Source: Candidatus Aminicenantota bacterium (GTDB lineage Bacteria; Acidobacteriota; Aminicenantia; Aminicenantales; Saccharicenantaceae). Taken from it: a DNA stretch of 64,000 nt. The stretch covers positions 1 through 64,000 of the forward strand of contig JAPKZD010000016.1 of the NCBI GenBank assembly GCA_026393975.1, written 5' to 3'. Shown here in pieces: positions 42,749 to 51,713 of the stretch. The notes beneath the pieces are model-generated. The model was not told where the DNA came from, ran no database searches, and saw only the letters and a list, made by a program, of their open reading frames with translations. The translations under genes and the position numbers were made by a program. The stretch's first letter is position 1; every line of letters begins with the position of its first letter.

Positions 42749-44440
42749 ATGAACTCCGCGATCTGGGTCGTCAATCCGCCGCGGCCCGAAACCGAAGTTC
42801 TGGCCCAGGCCCTGTCTCTCCCGCCGGCGATCGCCCGCGTCCTCGTCAACCGCAAGATCCTGACCGAAGAGGCCGCTCGGGCCTTCCTCTTCGGCGACAT
42901 CGCGGCGCTTTATGACCCCTACATGATGAAGGGCATGGACCGGGCCGTGGCCAGGATCGAGGAAGCCGTCGCCAAGGGCGAAAAGATCCTCGTCTTCGGC
43001 GATTACGACGTCGACGGGGTCCTGTCGACCGTCATGCTCATGAAAGCCCTGACCTCCATTGGCGCCAAGGTCGAGTACTTCATCCCGGAGCGGCTGACCG
43101 ACGGCTACGGCATCAAGGACGAACATGTCGAGATCCCGGTCCAAAAGGGCGCCGGCCTGGTCATCAGCGTGGACTGCGGCATCAAGGCCGTCGAGTTCAC
43201 GGCCCGGGCCAAGGAGAAGGGCATCGACGTCATCATCACCGACCACCACCGTTCCGGCGAGACGCTCCCGGACGCCGTGGCCGTGCTCAACCCCGTCCTC
43301 GCCGATTCCGGCTACCCCGACCGCAGTCTGGCCGGGGTCGGAGTCGCTTTCAAGCTCATCCAAGCCCTGCTCGAGAAGTCCGGGAAGGCCGCGGGGCTGC
43401 CCCACTACATGAAGCTCGTCTCGATCGGCACCGTGGCCGATGTCGCCGAGCTCAAGGGCGAGAACCGGGTCTTCGTCAAGCACGGGCTCAAGGGCCTGCG
43501 CAACGTCAGCAACATGGGCCTGCGCAGCCTGATCGAGGCCTGCGGTCTCGGCAACCGGAAGATCTCCGAGGGCGACATCGGCTTCCGCATCGGGCCCCGG
43601 ATCAACGCCGCCGGCCGGATGGGCATGACCGACCTCGCCGTCCGCCTGTTCTTTTCGGAGAGCCCCGAAGAGTCCCAGGCCCTCGTCCGGAAGCTCGACG
43701 ATCTCAACGCCCAGCGCCAGAAGACGGAGGAGAAGATCTTCAACGACGCCTGCGAAAGGATCGAGGAGCGGGGGCTCGACAAGAAATACAAGTGCCTCGT
43801 CCTGGGCAGCCCGGACTGGCACCGGGGGGTCATCGGCATCGTCGCCTCCAAGCTCAAGGACCGTTTCAACAGGCCCGTCATCCTTTTCGTCTACGAGAAC
43901 GGCAAGGCTCACGGTTCGGGCCGGAGCATCCCGGAAGTGCCCCTGATCGACTTCCTCGAGGACTGCCGGCACCTCTTCTTGAGTTACGGCGGTCACAAGC
44001 TGGCCGTGGGCTGCACCCTTCCCACCGAGCGGATGGCCGCTTTCAAGGAGGCCTTGAACCCGCTGGCCGAGGCCCGCATTTCCGAGGACAACCTGACAAG
44101 GAAGATCAAGATCGACGGGCCGCTCGAGTTCGCCGCGGTCGACGACCGTTTCCTCGAGACCTTCGCCCTTCTTTCTCCGTTCGGCGTCGGAAACCCCAAG
44201 CCCCTGTTCATCGCCGAAAACGTCGAAGTCATCAGCGAACCCCAGGTCCTCCAGAGAAAACACCTGAAATTCCTGGCCCGTCAGAACGGCCGGGTTCTCG
44301 AGGCCCTCGGCTGGGACAAGGCGGAGTGGCGTCACGTCGTACGCCGCGGCAGCCGGATCAACCTGGCCTTTTCCCTGATGATGTCGGAATACCTCGGCGT
44401 GCAGAAAGTCAGCCTGTCCATCGAAGACCTGAAGGTCTGA
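42749..44440 (+). CDS. recJ: Single-stranded-DNA-specific exonuclease RecJ
   Basis: A 5'-3' exonuclease for recombination and repair. The 563-residue enzyme has the DHH-family metal motifs FGDYDVDG, VISVDCG, TDHHRSGE and SIGTVADV, then GPRINAAGRMG, and the DHHA1 motifs GSPDWHRGVIGIVASKL and HGSGRS; an OB domain follows. The gene begins an operon that continues into the Lpt genes (4-bp gap). Confidence 0.96.
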   Translation: MNSAIWVVNPPRPETEVLAQALSLPPAIARVLVNRKILTEEAARAFLFGDIAALYDPYMMKGMDRAVARIEEAVAKGEKILVFGDYDVDGVLSTVMLMKALTSIGAKVEYFIPERLTDGYGIKDEHVEIPVQKGAGLVISVDCGIKAVEFTARAKEKGIDVIITDHHRSGETLPDAVAVLNPVLADSGYPDRSLAGVGVAFKLIQALLEKSGKAAGLPHYMKLVSIGTVADVAELKGENRVFVKHGLKGLRNVSNMGLRSLIEACGLGNRKISEGDIGFRIGPRINAAGRMGMTDLAVRLFFSESPEESQALVRKLDDLNAQRQKTEEKIFNDACERIEERGLDKKYKCLVLGSPDWHRGVIGIVASKLKDRFNRPVILFVYENGKAHGSGRSIPEVPLIDFLEDCRHLFLSYGGHKLAVGCTLPTERMAAFKEALNPLAEARISEDNLTRKIKIDGPLEFAAVDDRFLETFALLSPFGVGNPKPLFIAENVEVISEPQVLQRKHLKFLARQNGRVLEALGWDKAEWRHVVRRGSRINLAFSLMMSEYLGVQKVSLSIEDLKV

Positions 44441-44444
44441 GACG

Positions 44445-46286
44445 ATGAGCGCTCAACAAGCGTCGGCTCCGGTGAGGTTCGCGGGACTCGCCGTCGCCGC
44501 TGTTCTCGTCGTCCTGGCCGCCGCCGTCGGAATTCACCTTCTCAGAGAGCGCGGCGGCCTGCGCCCGGAGGCCGTCAAGCCTCCTCCGGACGACAGGGTC
44601 GTCGACCTCAAGGAGCGGGTCCGGCATGAGGAATATCGGGACGGCAAGCTCCGAACGGACGTCCGCGGCGCAAACTTCTTTCTAGGCCCGGACGGGCGGA
44701 ACCATTTGAAGGGATCGGTCGAGATCACGGATTACAACCCGGCCGGCGAGATCCTCTCCCGGACGACGGCCGACGAAGTCGTCTACGACACGAGCGCGGT
44801 CCATTTCGGCATCACGGGCCGGGTCCGTGTCGAAGCGGGGGGCGTCGTGCTGGAGGGCGACTCGTTCGACTACGACAAGGACAACGGCCTTTTCCGGACG
44901 GCGTCCGGCGGCTCTTTTTCTTCGAAAAGGATGGCCGGGAGGGCCGCGGAAATTTCCTACTCGGAGGGGGCGGACGAGGTCCGCCTCGCGGGCGGGTTCC
45001 GCGCGGAGCTCGCGGCGGCCGGTCGGGACGGGGAGACGGCCGTCCTCTCCGGCGATTCCTTCCTCTACCGAAGGCACGAGCGGCGCGGCCGGGCGGAAGG
45101 CCGGGCGGAATTTACGGGCAGCCGATGGCGGGGGACCGCGCGAATCCTGACATTCGACGCGGCGGAAGACGAGGGCTCCTTCATATCCGTCGTCTTCGAC
45201 GGGGCGGCCGCCGTCGAGCTAGCCGGAAAGCCGGACAGGGGCGGCGTCGCGGCCGATTGGATCGGGCTTTCCTTCGTCCCCGGCACCTCTCAACTCTCCT
45301 CGGTCCAAGCCCGGGGAAAAACGCGGCTATCCCTGTCTCTTCCCGAGGCCTCCGGGAGCACCGTCCGAGCCTCTGAGGCCCTGCTGATGTTCCGGGCTGA
45401 TGGAGAGCTCGACCGGTGGTCCGCGTCGGGCGGCTTCCGGGCGGAGCTCGATGGCCACGCTGACGAGAGCCGCGTCCTCGAGGGCGAGTCGGCCGCGTTC
45501 GACGCCTCGACCCGCCTCCTCCGGGCTTCGGGGAAGCCGGGACGGCCGGCGGTTGCGGATTCGCCGCGGGCCCGCATCGAGGCATCCTCCCTCGTGGCCG
45601 GGCCCGCCGCCGGCGACCTCGAAGCTTCGGGAGGCGTCAAGTGCCTGCTCAAGCCGGGAGAAGAGGGCCGGGCCGCCGGCTTTTTCTCGGCGGCGAAACC
45701 TGTCTTCGTTTCCGGCGCGAGCCTCGTTTTCCGGGGCGGGACGAAAGCTTTTTCCTTCGTCGGCGAAGTCCAGGCCTGGCAGGATGGGGAGTTCCTTCTT
45801 GCCGGCGAGCTGGATCTTTTCGAGGCGACCGGCGAGATGCGCGGAAGACGCGGAGTCGCGGCCGGTATGACCCGGGCCCCGGCGGCCGGCATCTCCGGGC
45901 GGCGCATCGAGGTCGGGGGAGAGGACATGAGCTGTTCCTCCGCCGGCCGCGTCCTCTCCTTCCGGAAGAAAAGCTACGCCCAAATGCCGGGCGCGCGGCT
46001 CGGCGCGGAGACGATCGACGCCGTCCTCGGCCGCGAGGGAAAGGGTGTCGACACGCTCACGGCGCTCACCTCCGTCGTCGTTTCGAAGGGCCGCTACGAG
46101 GGCCGCGGGGATAGGGCTTTTTATGAGGCGGAAGCCGACCGGGTCACCCTGACCGGCAGGCCGGTTTTGGTCGATAAAGAGGGCGGTTCCTCCAAGGGGG
46201 ACAAATTGACATTCGACCTGGGCGATGGTAAGATTCGGATCGAAAATGAGGGACAGGGAAGGTCGACCACCGTCGTCAAATCGTGA
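44445..46286 (+). CDS. LptC/LptA (OstA)-like LPS transport protein
   Basis: A 613-residue inner-membrane-anchored periplasmic protein. After one helix (LAVAAVLVVLAAAVGIHLL) come repeated beta-jellyroll OstA-like strands: DVRGANFFLGPDGRNHLKGS, VLEGDSFDYDKDNGLF and AADEVVYD-type turns. The last part (RAFYEAEADRVTLTGRPVLV, then GDKLTFDLGDGKI) is LptA-like. Usual LptC and LptA are each about 190 residues, so this looks like a joined, extended bridge for LPS. lptB starts 3 bp downstream. Confidence 0.78.
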   Translation: MSAQQASAPVRFAGLAVAAVLVVLAAAVGIHLLRERGGLRPEAVKPPPDDRVVDLKERVRHEEYRDGKLRTDVRGANFFLGPDGRNHLKGSVEITDYNPAGEILSRTTADEVVYDTSAVHFGITGRVRVEAGGVVLEGDSFDYDKDNGLFRTASGGSFSSKRMAGRAAEISYSEGADEVRLAGGFRAELAAAGRDGETAVLSGDSFLYRRHERRGRAEGRAEFTGSRWRGTARILTFDAAEDEGSFISVVFDGAAAVELAGKPDRGGVAADWIGLSFVPGTSQLSSVQARGKTRLSLSLPEASGSTVRASEALLMFRADGELDRWSASGGFRAELDGHADESRVLEGESAAFDASTRLLRASGKPGRPAVADSPRARIEASSLVAGPAAGDLEASGGVKCLLKPGEEGRAAGFFSAAKPVFVSGASLVFRGGTKAFSFVGEVQAWQDGEFLLAGELDLFEATGEMRGRRGVAAGMTRAPAAGISGRRIEVGGEDMSCSSAGRVLSFRKKSYAQMPGARLGAETIDAVLGREGKGVDTLTALTSVVVSKGRYEGRGDRAFYEAEADRVTLTGRPVLVDKEGGSSKGDKLTFDLGDGKIRIENEGQGRSTTVVKS

Positions 46287-46289
46287 GCC

Positions 46290-47015
46290 ATGAAGGGTTC
46301 TCTGAGAGCTGTTGACCTCGAGAAGAGCTACGGGCGGAAAAAGGTCGTCGACAGGGTTTCGATCAGGGTCGAAGAGGGGGAGATCGTCGGCCTGCTCGGA
46401 CGGAACGGGGCCGGGAAAACAACCACGTTCTCGATGATCCTCGGCCTCGTCCCCCAGGACGGCGGCCGCGTCTACCTCAGGGACGAGGACATCACCGACC
46501 GGCCGATGTACATGAGAGCGCGGAAAGGCCTCGTCCTCCTCCCCCAGGAACCGTCGGCGTTCAGGAAACTGACCGTGGCAGAGAACCTTCTCGCCGTCCT
46601 CGAAACCCGGCCGCCGGGAGCGGGCCCGAAGGGCGCCCGCGTGACCGGGATGCTCGAGGAGTTCGGTCTCGAAAAGCTGGCCGGGGCCCGCGCCCTGACC
46701 CTGTCCGGAGGCGAGCGCCGCCGTCTCGAGATCGCCAGAGCGATGGTCATGGACCCCGATTTCGTGCTTCTCGACGAGCCGTTCACCGGGATCGACCCGC
46801 TCTCGGTCCGCGACCTCCAGGCGATCATCCGGTCCCTCCGGGCGAAGGGCATCGGCATCCTGCTGACGGACCATTCCGTCCGGGAGGCTCTCGAGATCAC
46901 GGACAGGGCTTATATCCTCGAAGGAGGGCGGATCCTCAAGGAAGGGACGCCCGCGGAGATCATCTCTTCGGAAGAGGTGCGGAAGAGATATTTGGGAGAC
47001 GAGTTTCGTCTTTAG
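46290..47015 (+). CDS. lptB: LPS export ABC ATPase LptB
   Basis: It powers LPS extraction from the inner membrane with LptFG. The 241-residue protein has Walker A GRNGAGKTTT, Q-loop LLPQEPSAFRKLTVAENL (typical of LptB), signature LSGGERRRLEIARA, Walker B FVLLDEPFTGIDP and LTDHSVREAL. It sits between the LptC/A-like gene and rpoN, a common order. lptF and lptG are not in the window. Confidence 0.94.
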   Translation: MKGSLRAVDLEKSYGRKKVVDRVSIRVEEGEIVGLLGRNGAGKTTTFSMILGLVPQDGGRVYLRDEDITDRPMYMRARKGLVLLPQEPSAFRKLTVAENLLAVLETRPPGAGPKGARVTGMLEEFGLEKLAGARALTLSGGERRRLEIARAMVMDPDFVLLDEPFTGIDPLSVRDLQAIIRSLRAKGIGILLTDHSVREALEITDRAYILEGGRILKEGTPAEIISSEEVRKRYLGDEFRL

Positions 47016-47048
47016 GAATGGACAAGGCGTGAATTCGAGGCTGAATCG

Positions 47049-48536
47049 ATGATCCTCAAGCAGCGGCTCGATCAGAGGCAGGTCCAGAAGCTCATCCTGG
47101 CGCCGGCCCTCCAGCAGGCCATCAAGCTCCTGCCCCTGACCAACCTCGAGCTCATCGAGGTCATCGACGCCGAGCTCTCCCAGAACCCGATGATCGAGAT
47201 CGAGGACGAGGCCCAGGAGCGCAAGCCCAAGGACAGCGAGACCGTGGCCGCGGAAGAGGCCGGTGTCAAGAACAAGGAAGGCCTCCTCGACGGGCTAAAC
47301 CTCGAATCGACCGAGCCGAAGATGAACAGCGAGACGGCCGACGACAATTCCCTGGCCGGTTTCCAGGAATACCTGGACGACGGGTTCCGCCCCCATTTCT
47401 ACGAGAGCCGCGACGCCGTCTCCCTCGAAAACACGATCTCCCGGACCCCGTCGCTCTGGGACCATCTGAACTGGCAGGCCACCCTGACCTTTTTCGATGC
47501 CGAAGACCAAAGGGTCGCCCAGGACATCATCGGGGACATCAACGAGGACGGTTACCTGAGCTCCGGCGTCGAAGAGCTGGCCAGGCTCTCCCAGACGACC
47601 CCGGAGAGGATCGACGCCGTCCGCGGGAAGATCAAGACCTTCGACCCCGTCGGGTGCGGCAGCCTGGACCTGCGCGAGGCGCTCCTCGCCCAAATGGACA
47701 ATCTCCAGGTCCAGGACGAAACGGCCCGGACGATCGTCACGCACCATCTCGCCCTTCTAGAGAAATCGGACTATGCCCAGATCGCCCGCGTCCTCAACAT
47801 CACCCTCGCCGACATGAGGGACCGCCTCGACCTCATCAAGAGCCTCGACCCGACGCCGGGGAGGAAATACAGCGAGGAGAAGACGAGCTACGTCGTACCG
47901 GACATCATCGTCTCCAAGGAAGGGGACGAATGGGTGATCGCCGTCAACGACGAGGGCCTGCCGCGCCTCCGCATCAGCGGCTACTATCGCCAGCTCCTGG
48001 CCCAGGCCGCCGGCCGGGAGGCCGAGGCTCACCGCTTCCTGAAGGACGGGCTGAAAAAGGCCCTCTGGTTCATGCGCAGCCTGGACCAGAGGAACCAGAC
48101 AATCCAAAGGGTGGCCCGGTTCATCGTCGACCGGCAGAAGGATTTCTTCGACAAGGGCATCGATTTCATCAAGCCCCTGACCCTGATGGAGATCGCCCAG
48201 GACATCGGCGTCCATGAATCCACCGTCGGGCGGGTCGTCGCCAACAAGTACATGACGACCCCCGCGGGCGTCTTTCCCCTGAAGTATTTCTTCCACAAGT
48301 CCCTGCAGGGGAGTTACGGCGAGGACGTCTCGTCCCTCAAGGTCAAGGACAAGATCCGGAAGCTCGTCGAGGGCGAAGACGGTGACAACCCCTTGAGCGA
48401 CATCGAGATCGGCGACCTGCTGGCCAGGGAAGACCTGCGGATCGCCCGGCGGACGGTGGCCAAGTACCGGAACCAGCTCAAGATCGAGCCGTCGCATATC
48501 CGGAAAAGGAAGTCCAGCATGGAGGAGAAGACATGA
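47049..48536 (+). CDS. rpoN: RNA polymerase sigma-54 factor
   Basis: The 495-residue protein has region I (QRLDQRQVQKLILAPALQQA, then SQNPMIEIED), the core-binding domain and the RpoN box ARRTVAKYR near the C-terminus, which reads the -24 element. It needs an AAA+ activator. The pilin promoter at 596-610 is a likely target. Its stop overlaps hpf by 4 nt. Confidence 0.97.
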   Translation: MILKQRLDQRQVQKLILAPALQQAIKLLPLTNLELIEVIDAELSQNPMIEIEDEAQERKPKDSETVAAEEAGVKNKEGLLDGLNLESTEPKMNSETADDNSLAGFQEYLDDGFRPHFYESRDAVSLENTISRTPSLWDHLNWQATLTFFDAEDQRVAQDIIGDINEDGYLSSGVEELARLSQTTPERIDAVRGKIKTFDPVGCGSLDLREALLAQMDNLQVQDETARTIVTHHLALLEKSDYAQIARVLNITLADMRDRLDLIKSLDPTPGRKYSEEKTSYVVPDIIVSKEGDEWVIAVNDEGLPRLRISGYYRQLLAQAAGREAEAHRFLKDGLKKALWFMRSLDQRNQTIQRVARFIVDRQKDFFDKGIDFIKPLTLMEIAQDIGVHESTVGRVVANKYMTTPAGVFPLKYFFHKSLQGSYGEDVSSLKVKDKIRKLVEGEDGDNPLSDIEIGDLLAREDLRIARRTVAKYRNQLKIEPSHIRKRKSSMEEKT

Positions 48537-49057
48537 ACGTCCATTATACGGCGCGGCAGGCGACGCTGACCCCCGAGATCAAAGCCTACTGCGAGAAGCG
48601 CCTGGGCCGGCTGAAAGGCCTGGTCGGTGACGTCCTCGACGTCAACGTCATCCTGATCGTCCAGAAGAACCGGAACAAGGCCGAGATCAACGTCCGGGCG
48701 AAGGGCGGTGGCCTCGTCGTCGTCGAAGAGACGCTGGACATGATGGATTCCCTGAACCGGGCCTTCGACAACCTGGAGAAGAAGGTTAGGAAGGACCGGG
48801 TCAAGGGGCGGGATAAGAAGAGGCGGGGCGGGCGGGAGAGGAAGATCCTTGTCCCGACCCTCGAGGCCCCGGAGCCCGAGAAACGGGTGATTCGCAGCAA
48901 TCACTTTTCCCTCAAACCCATGTCCATCGAAGAGGCGCTCATCCAGATCGACATTAAGAGCAAGGAAGTGTTCCTCTTCCGGCGCGAAGGGGCGGAGGAA
49001 TGGGCCGTGGTCTACCGGCGCAAGGACGGCCACTACGGGCTCGTCGAGCCCGAATGA
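48533..49057 (+). CDS. hpf: Long-form ribosome hibernation promoting factor
   Basis: It dimerises and silences ribosomes in starvation. The 174-residue protein has the N-terminal HPF domain (VHYTARQATLTPEIKAYCEK), a basic linker (KGRDKKRRGGRERK) and the C-terminal dimerisation domain (IRSNHFSLKPMSIEEALIQI), so it is the long form. It is coupled to rpoN, as in many genomes. Confidence 0.95.
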   Translation: MNVHYTARQATLTPEIKAYCEKRLGRLKGLVGDVLDVNVILIVQKNRNKAEINVRAKGGGLVVVEETLDMMDSLNRAFDNLEKKVRKDRVKGRDKKRRGGRERKILVPTLEAPEPEKRVIRSNHFSLKPMSIEEALIQIDIKSKEVFLFRREGAEEWAVVYRRKDGHYGLVEPE

Positions 49058-49067
49058 CCCCCCGGGG

Positions 49068-49544
49068 ATGATCATGAAGCTCCATTCGCTCCTCGACGAA
49101 GACCTGGTCCTGACCCGGCTCGAGGCCCGCGACCGCGACGGGATCCTCCGCGAGATGTCGGCTCGGCTGGAGTCCAGGCACAAGGCCGTCCTCGGCGGCG
49201 TCCTTCTGGACAAGCTGCAGAGAAGGGAGGAGCTGGGGACCACGGCTATCGGCCATGGCGTGGCCATCCCGCATTGCCGGACGAAGGCGCTCAAGTCTCC
49301 GGTCCTCCTGCTCGGGCTGTCCAAGGAAGGGGTTCACTTCGAAGCGGTGGACGGGAAGCTCTCTCACGTGTTCTTCCTCCTCGTCTCGCCCGAAGACAAC
49401 CCCGGCGCCGGGCTGCGCCTCCTGGCGGCCATTGCCGCCTTGACCCGGAAATCCCGGACGCTGGCGTCGAAACTGCTCAAGGCCGCGACTTCCGCCGACG
49501 TCCTCAAGACCCTCCAGTCGGAGGAGGAGAAAACGCGTGCCTGA
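49068..49544 (+). CDS. ptsN: PTS EIIA-Ntr-type regulatory protein
   Basis: A 158-residue phosphocarrier of the nitrogen-PTS type. The phosphorylated His is in GVAIPHCRT; LLDKLQRREELGTTAIGHG and LRLLAAIAALTR are conserved neighbours. It lies between hpf and hprK, the standard rpoN-cluster order. The start could be the ATG at 49068 or at 49074. Confidence 0.92.
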   Translation: MIMKLHSLLDEDLVLTRLEARDRDGILREMSARLESRHKAVLGGVLLDKLQRREELGTTAIGHGVAIPHCRTKALKSPVLLLGLSKEGVHFEAVDGKLSHVFFLLVSPEDNPGAGLRLLAAIAALTRKSRTLASKLLKAATSADVLKTLQSEEEKTRA

Positions 49545-50097
49545 GAAAACCGTCCCCGGCTCCGCGGAGCCCGCCGAGCTGACGACGATCTCGGCCGGAC
49601 TCCTCAAGATCTTCGGCTTGGGGACGATTATCCTCGGCGACAGCGGGATCGGCAAGAGCGAGAGCGCCCTCGAGCTCATCTCCCGCGGCCACCGGTTCGT
49701 CGCCGACGACGTCGTCCAGATCCGGAAGACCTCCGACGGCGATCTCGTCGGCACGGCCCCGGCCTTGAGCCGGAATTTCATGGAGATCCGGGGTCTGGGC
49801 ATCATCAACATCCGAGCCATCTTCGGTCCCCGGTCGATCGCCAGGGAGTCAAAAGTGGACCTCGTCGTCAAGCTGAAGAAATGGCGGCGCGGCTTCGAGG
49901 CCGACCGCCTGGGGCTCAAGTCCGGGGACGACATGACCATCCTGGGCCGGAAGATCCCCCAACTCGCCATCCCCGTCGCGCCGGGTCGGAACATCGCCAC
50001 CCTGATCGAGGTCGCCTGCAAGGTCCATCTCTTGCGCAAGAAGGGGTACAGCGCGCCGGATGAGATCATCCGACGGCTCGACAGGGTGCTGACCTGA
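49537..50097 (+). CDS. hprK: HPr kinase/phosphorylase, short form
   Basis: It phosphorylates Ser46 of HPr and reverses it. The 186-residue protein has only the catalytic domain: Walker A GDSGIGKSE, the DD pair in RFVADDVV, and the signature MEIRGLGIINI. The N-terminal domain of the Bacillus type (about 130 residues) is missing, as in the short HprK of alphaproteobacteria. It starts with GTG inside the ptsN end (8-nt overlap). Confidence 0.9.
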   Translation: MPEKTVPGSAEPAELTTISAGLLKIFGLGTIILGDSGIGKSESALELISRGHRFVADDVVQIRKTSDGDLVGTAPALSRNFMEIRGLGIINIRAIFGPRSIARESKVDLVVKLKKWRRGFEADRLGLKSGDDMTILGRKIPQLAIPVAPGRNIATLIEVACKVHLLRKKGYSAPDEIIRRLDRVLT

Positions 50098-50105
50098 GAG
50101 GCGCC

Positions 50106-50975
50106 ATGAAGTCTGCCGCCAAGGACAACCGTTTCCTGATCGTCACCGGGCTCTCGGGCTCGGGGAAAACCGTCGTCAGCCGGTCCCTGGAGGACTTCGG
50201 TTACTACTGCATCGACAACCTGCCGGCCAAGCTCATCCCGAATTTCGTCGACCTCTGGCTGGAGAAGAAAATCGAGATCGACCGGGTGGCCCTGGTCATC
50301 GACATCCGCGAACCGCGCTTCCTGACCGATTTTCCGGAGGTTTTCCAGGAGATCCGGAAGAAGGCGTCGGTGCGCCTCCTTTTCCTCGAGGCCACGGACG
50401 AGGCTCTGGTCAAGCGTTTCAACGAGACCCGGCGGCCGCACCCCATGACCCCCCGCAAGCCCATCCTGGAAGGGGTCCGGCTCGAGCGGAAGCGGCTCCT
50501 CGGCATCCGCAAGATGGCCGACGAGATCGTCGATACGTCGGGCCTCAATATCTATCAGCTCAAGGACTTCATCGCCGAGCGGATCCTGAGGAGGAAACGG
50601 CGCCGGACGCAGGCCATCCTGACGAGCTTCGGCTACAAGCACGGCATCCCCCTCGACTCCGACCTCGTCTTCGACACCCGGCTCCTGCCGAACCCGTTCT
50701 ACGTCGACGCGCTGAGGACGAGGAACGGCAAGGCCCCGAGCGTCCGTAAATTCGTCCTCGAGTCGTCGGGGACGCGGGGGTTCCTCCGCGAGCTCTTCCG
50801 CTTCGTCGACTTCGTCGTCCCCCGTTTCGCCAAGGAGGGCAAGACGACCGTGGCCGTCGCCGTGGGCTGCACGGGCGGCAAGCACCGCTCGGTCGTCGTC
50901 GCCGAGGAGCTCCGCGCCCACCTCAAGGACAAGGGGTACGACGTCAGGATTTATCACCGGGACCTTTTTAAATAG
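50106..50975 (+). CDS. rapZ: RNase adapter / nucleotide-binding protein RapZ
   Basis: The 289-residue P-loop protein has TGLSGSGKTVVSRSLEDFGY, CIDNLPAKLIP, DIREPRF, and the C-terminal DLVFDTRLLPNPFYV and GCTGGKHRSVVVAEEL blocks of the RapZ/YvcJ family. In E. coli RapZ steers RNase E to GlmZ; that role elsewhere is not established. It lies 8 bp after hprK. Confidence 0.95.
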   Translation: MKSAAKDNRFLIVTGLSGSGKTVVSRSLEDFGYYCIDNLPAKLIPNFVDLWLEKKIEIDRVALVIDIREPRFLTDFPEVFQEIRKKASVRLLFLEATDEALVKRFNETRRPHPMTPRKPILEGVRLERKRLLGIRKMADEIVDTSGLNIYQLKDFIAERILRRKRRRTQAILTSFGYKHGIPLDSDLVFDTRLLPNPFYVDALRTRNGKAPSVRKFVLESSGTRGFLRELFRFVDFVVPRFAKEGKTTVAVAVGCTGGKHRSVVVAEELRAHLKDKGYDVRIYHRDLFK

Positions 50976-51022
50976 GCGCCGTTTGGATACAATAGGGGCT
51001 TGACCGGGAGGCCTAGAGACAC

Positions 51023-51430
51023 ATGATCGGAGGCATCATCGTTTGCCACGGCCGCATGGCCGAAGAGCTGCTGAACGCGCTGACCATCATCCTCGGCGAA
51101 GCGCCCAACATCGAGGCCATCTCGATCGGCTGGTATGATGACGTCGAGGATTCGAAGAAGAAGATCAACCACAGCATCAAGCGCGTCGACCAGAAGAGCG
51201 GCGTGGTCATCTTCACCGACATGTTCGGCGGGACGCCGTCCAACCTGAGTTTCAGCTTCCTCGAGGACAACCAGGTCGAGATCATCACCGGGGTCAACCT
51301 GCCCATGCTCATCAAGTTCGTCTCTCTCCAGCGCAACAACAACCTCAAGGACGTGGCCAAGAAGGTCGTCGACCAGGGCAAGAAGAACATCCACCTCGTC
51401 AGCACCCTCCTGAGCTCCCGGGCCAAGTGA
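51023..51430 (+). CDS. PTS EIIA, mannose family
   Basis: The 135-residue protein has the phospho-His in IIVCHGRMAEELL and FTDMFGGTPSNLS, typical of the mannose-type IIA domain. No EIIB, IIC or IID is present, so it may serve regulation rather than sugar uptake. A TACAAT -10-like box (50988-50993) and GGGAGG lie upstream. Confidence 0.9.
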   Translation: MIGGIIVCHGRMAEELLNALTIILGEAPNIEAISIGWYDDVEDSKKKINHSIKRVDQKSGVVIFTDMFGGTPSNLSFSFLEDNQVEIITGVNLPMLIKFVSLQRNNNLKDVAKKVVDQGKKNIHLVSTLLSSRAK

Positions 51431-51437
51431 CGCCGGC

Positions 51438-51707
51438 ATGCTCGACAAGACCGTCATCATCAGGAACAAGCTGGGCCTCCATGCCCGGGCCGCGGTCAAG
51501 TTCGTCAATCTGGCCAACCGCTTCGGTTCCTCGATCAAGATCGTCAAAGACGGCGACGAGATCGACGGCAAGAGCATCCTCGGCATCCTGACCCTGGCCG
51601 CGACCCAGGGAACCTCGATCCGGCTCCTGGTCTCGGGCAAGGACGAGGAGGCGGCCATGGCCGCCCTCGTCGAGCTTATCGGGAACCGCTTCGACGAGAA
51701 AGAGTGA
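51438..51707 (+). CDS. ptsH: Phosphocarrier protein HPr
   Basis: The 89-residue protein has His15 in LGLHARAA (phosphorylated by enzyme I) and Ser46 in DGKSILGIL (target of HPr kinase), both at the classic positions. It lies 7 bp after the IIA gene and 6 bp before ptsI. Confidence 0.96.
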   Translation: MLDKTVIIRNKLGLHARAAVKFVNLANRFGSSIKIVKDGDEIDGKSILGILTLAATQGTSIRLLVSGKDEEAAMAALVELIGNRFDEKE

Positions 51708-51713
51708 TCTGGC

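Noticed and set aside
48954-50957. 667-codon open frame on the minus strand
   Set aside because: It is antisense to hpf, ptsN, hprK and rapZ, all well supported on the plus strand.
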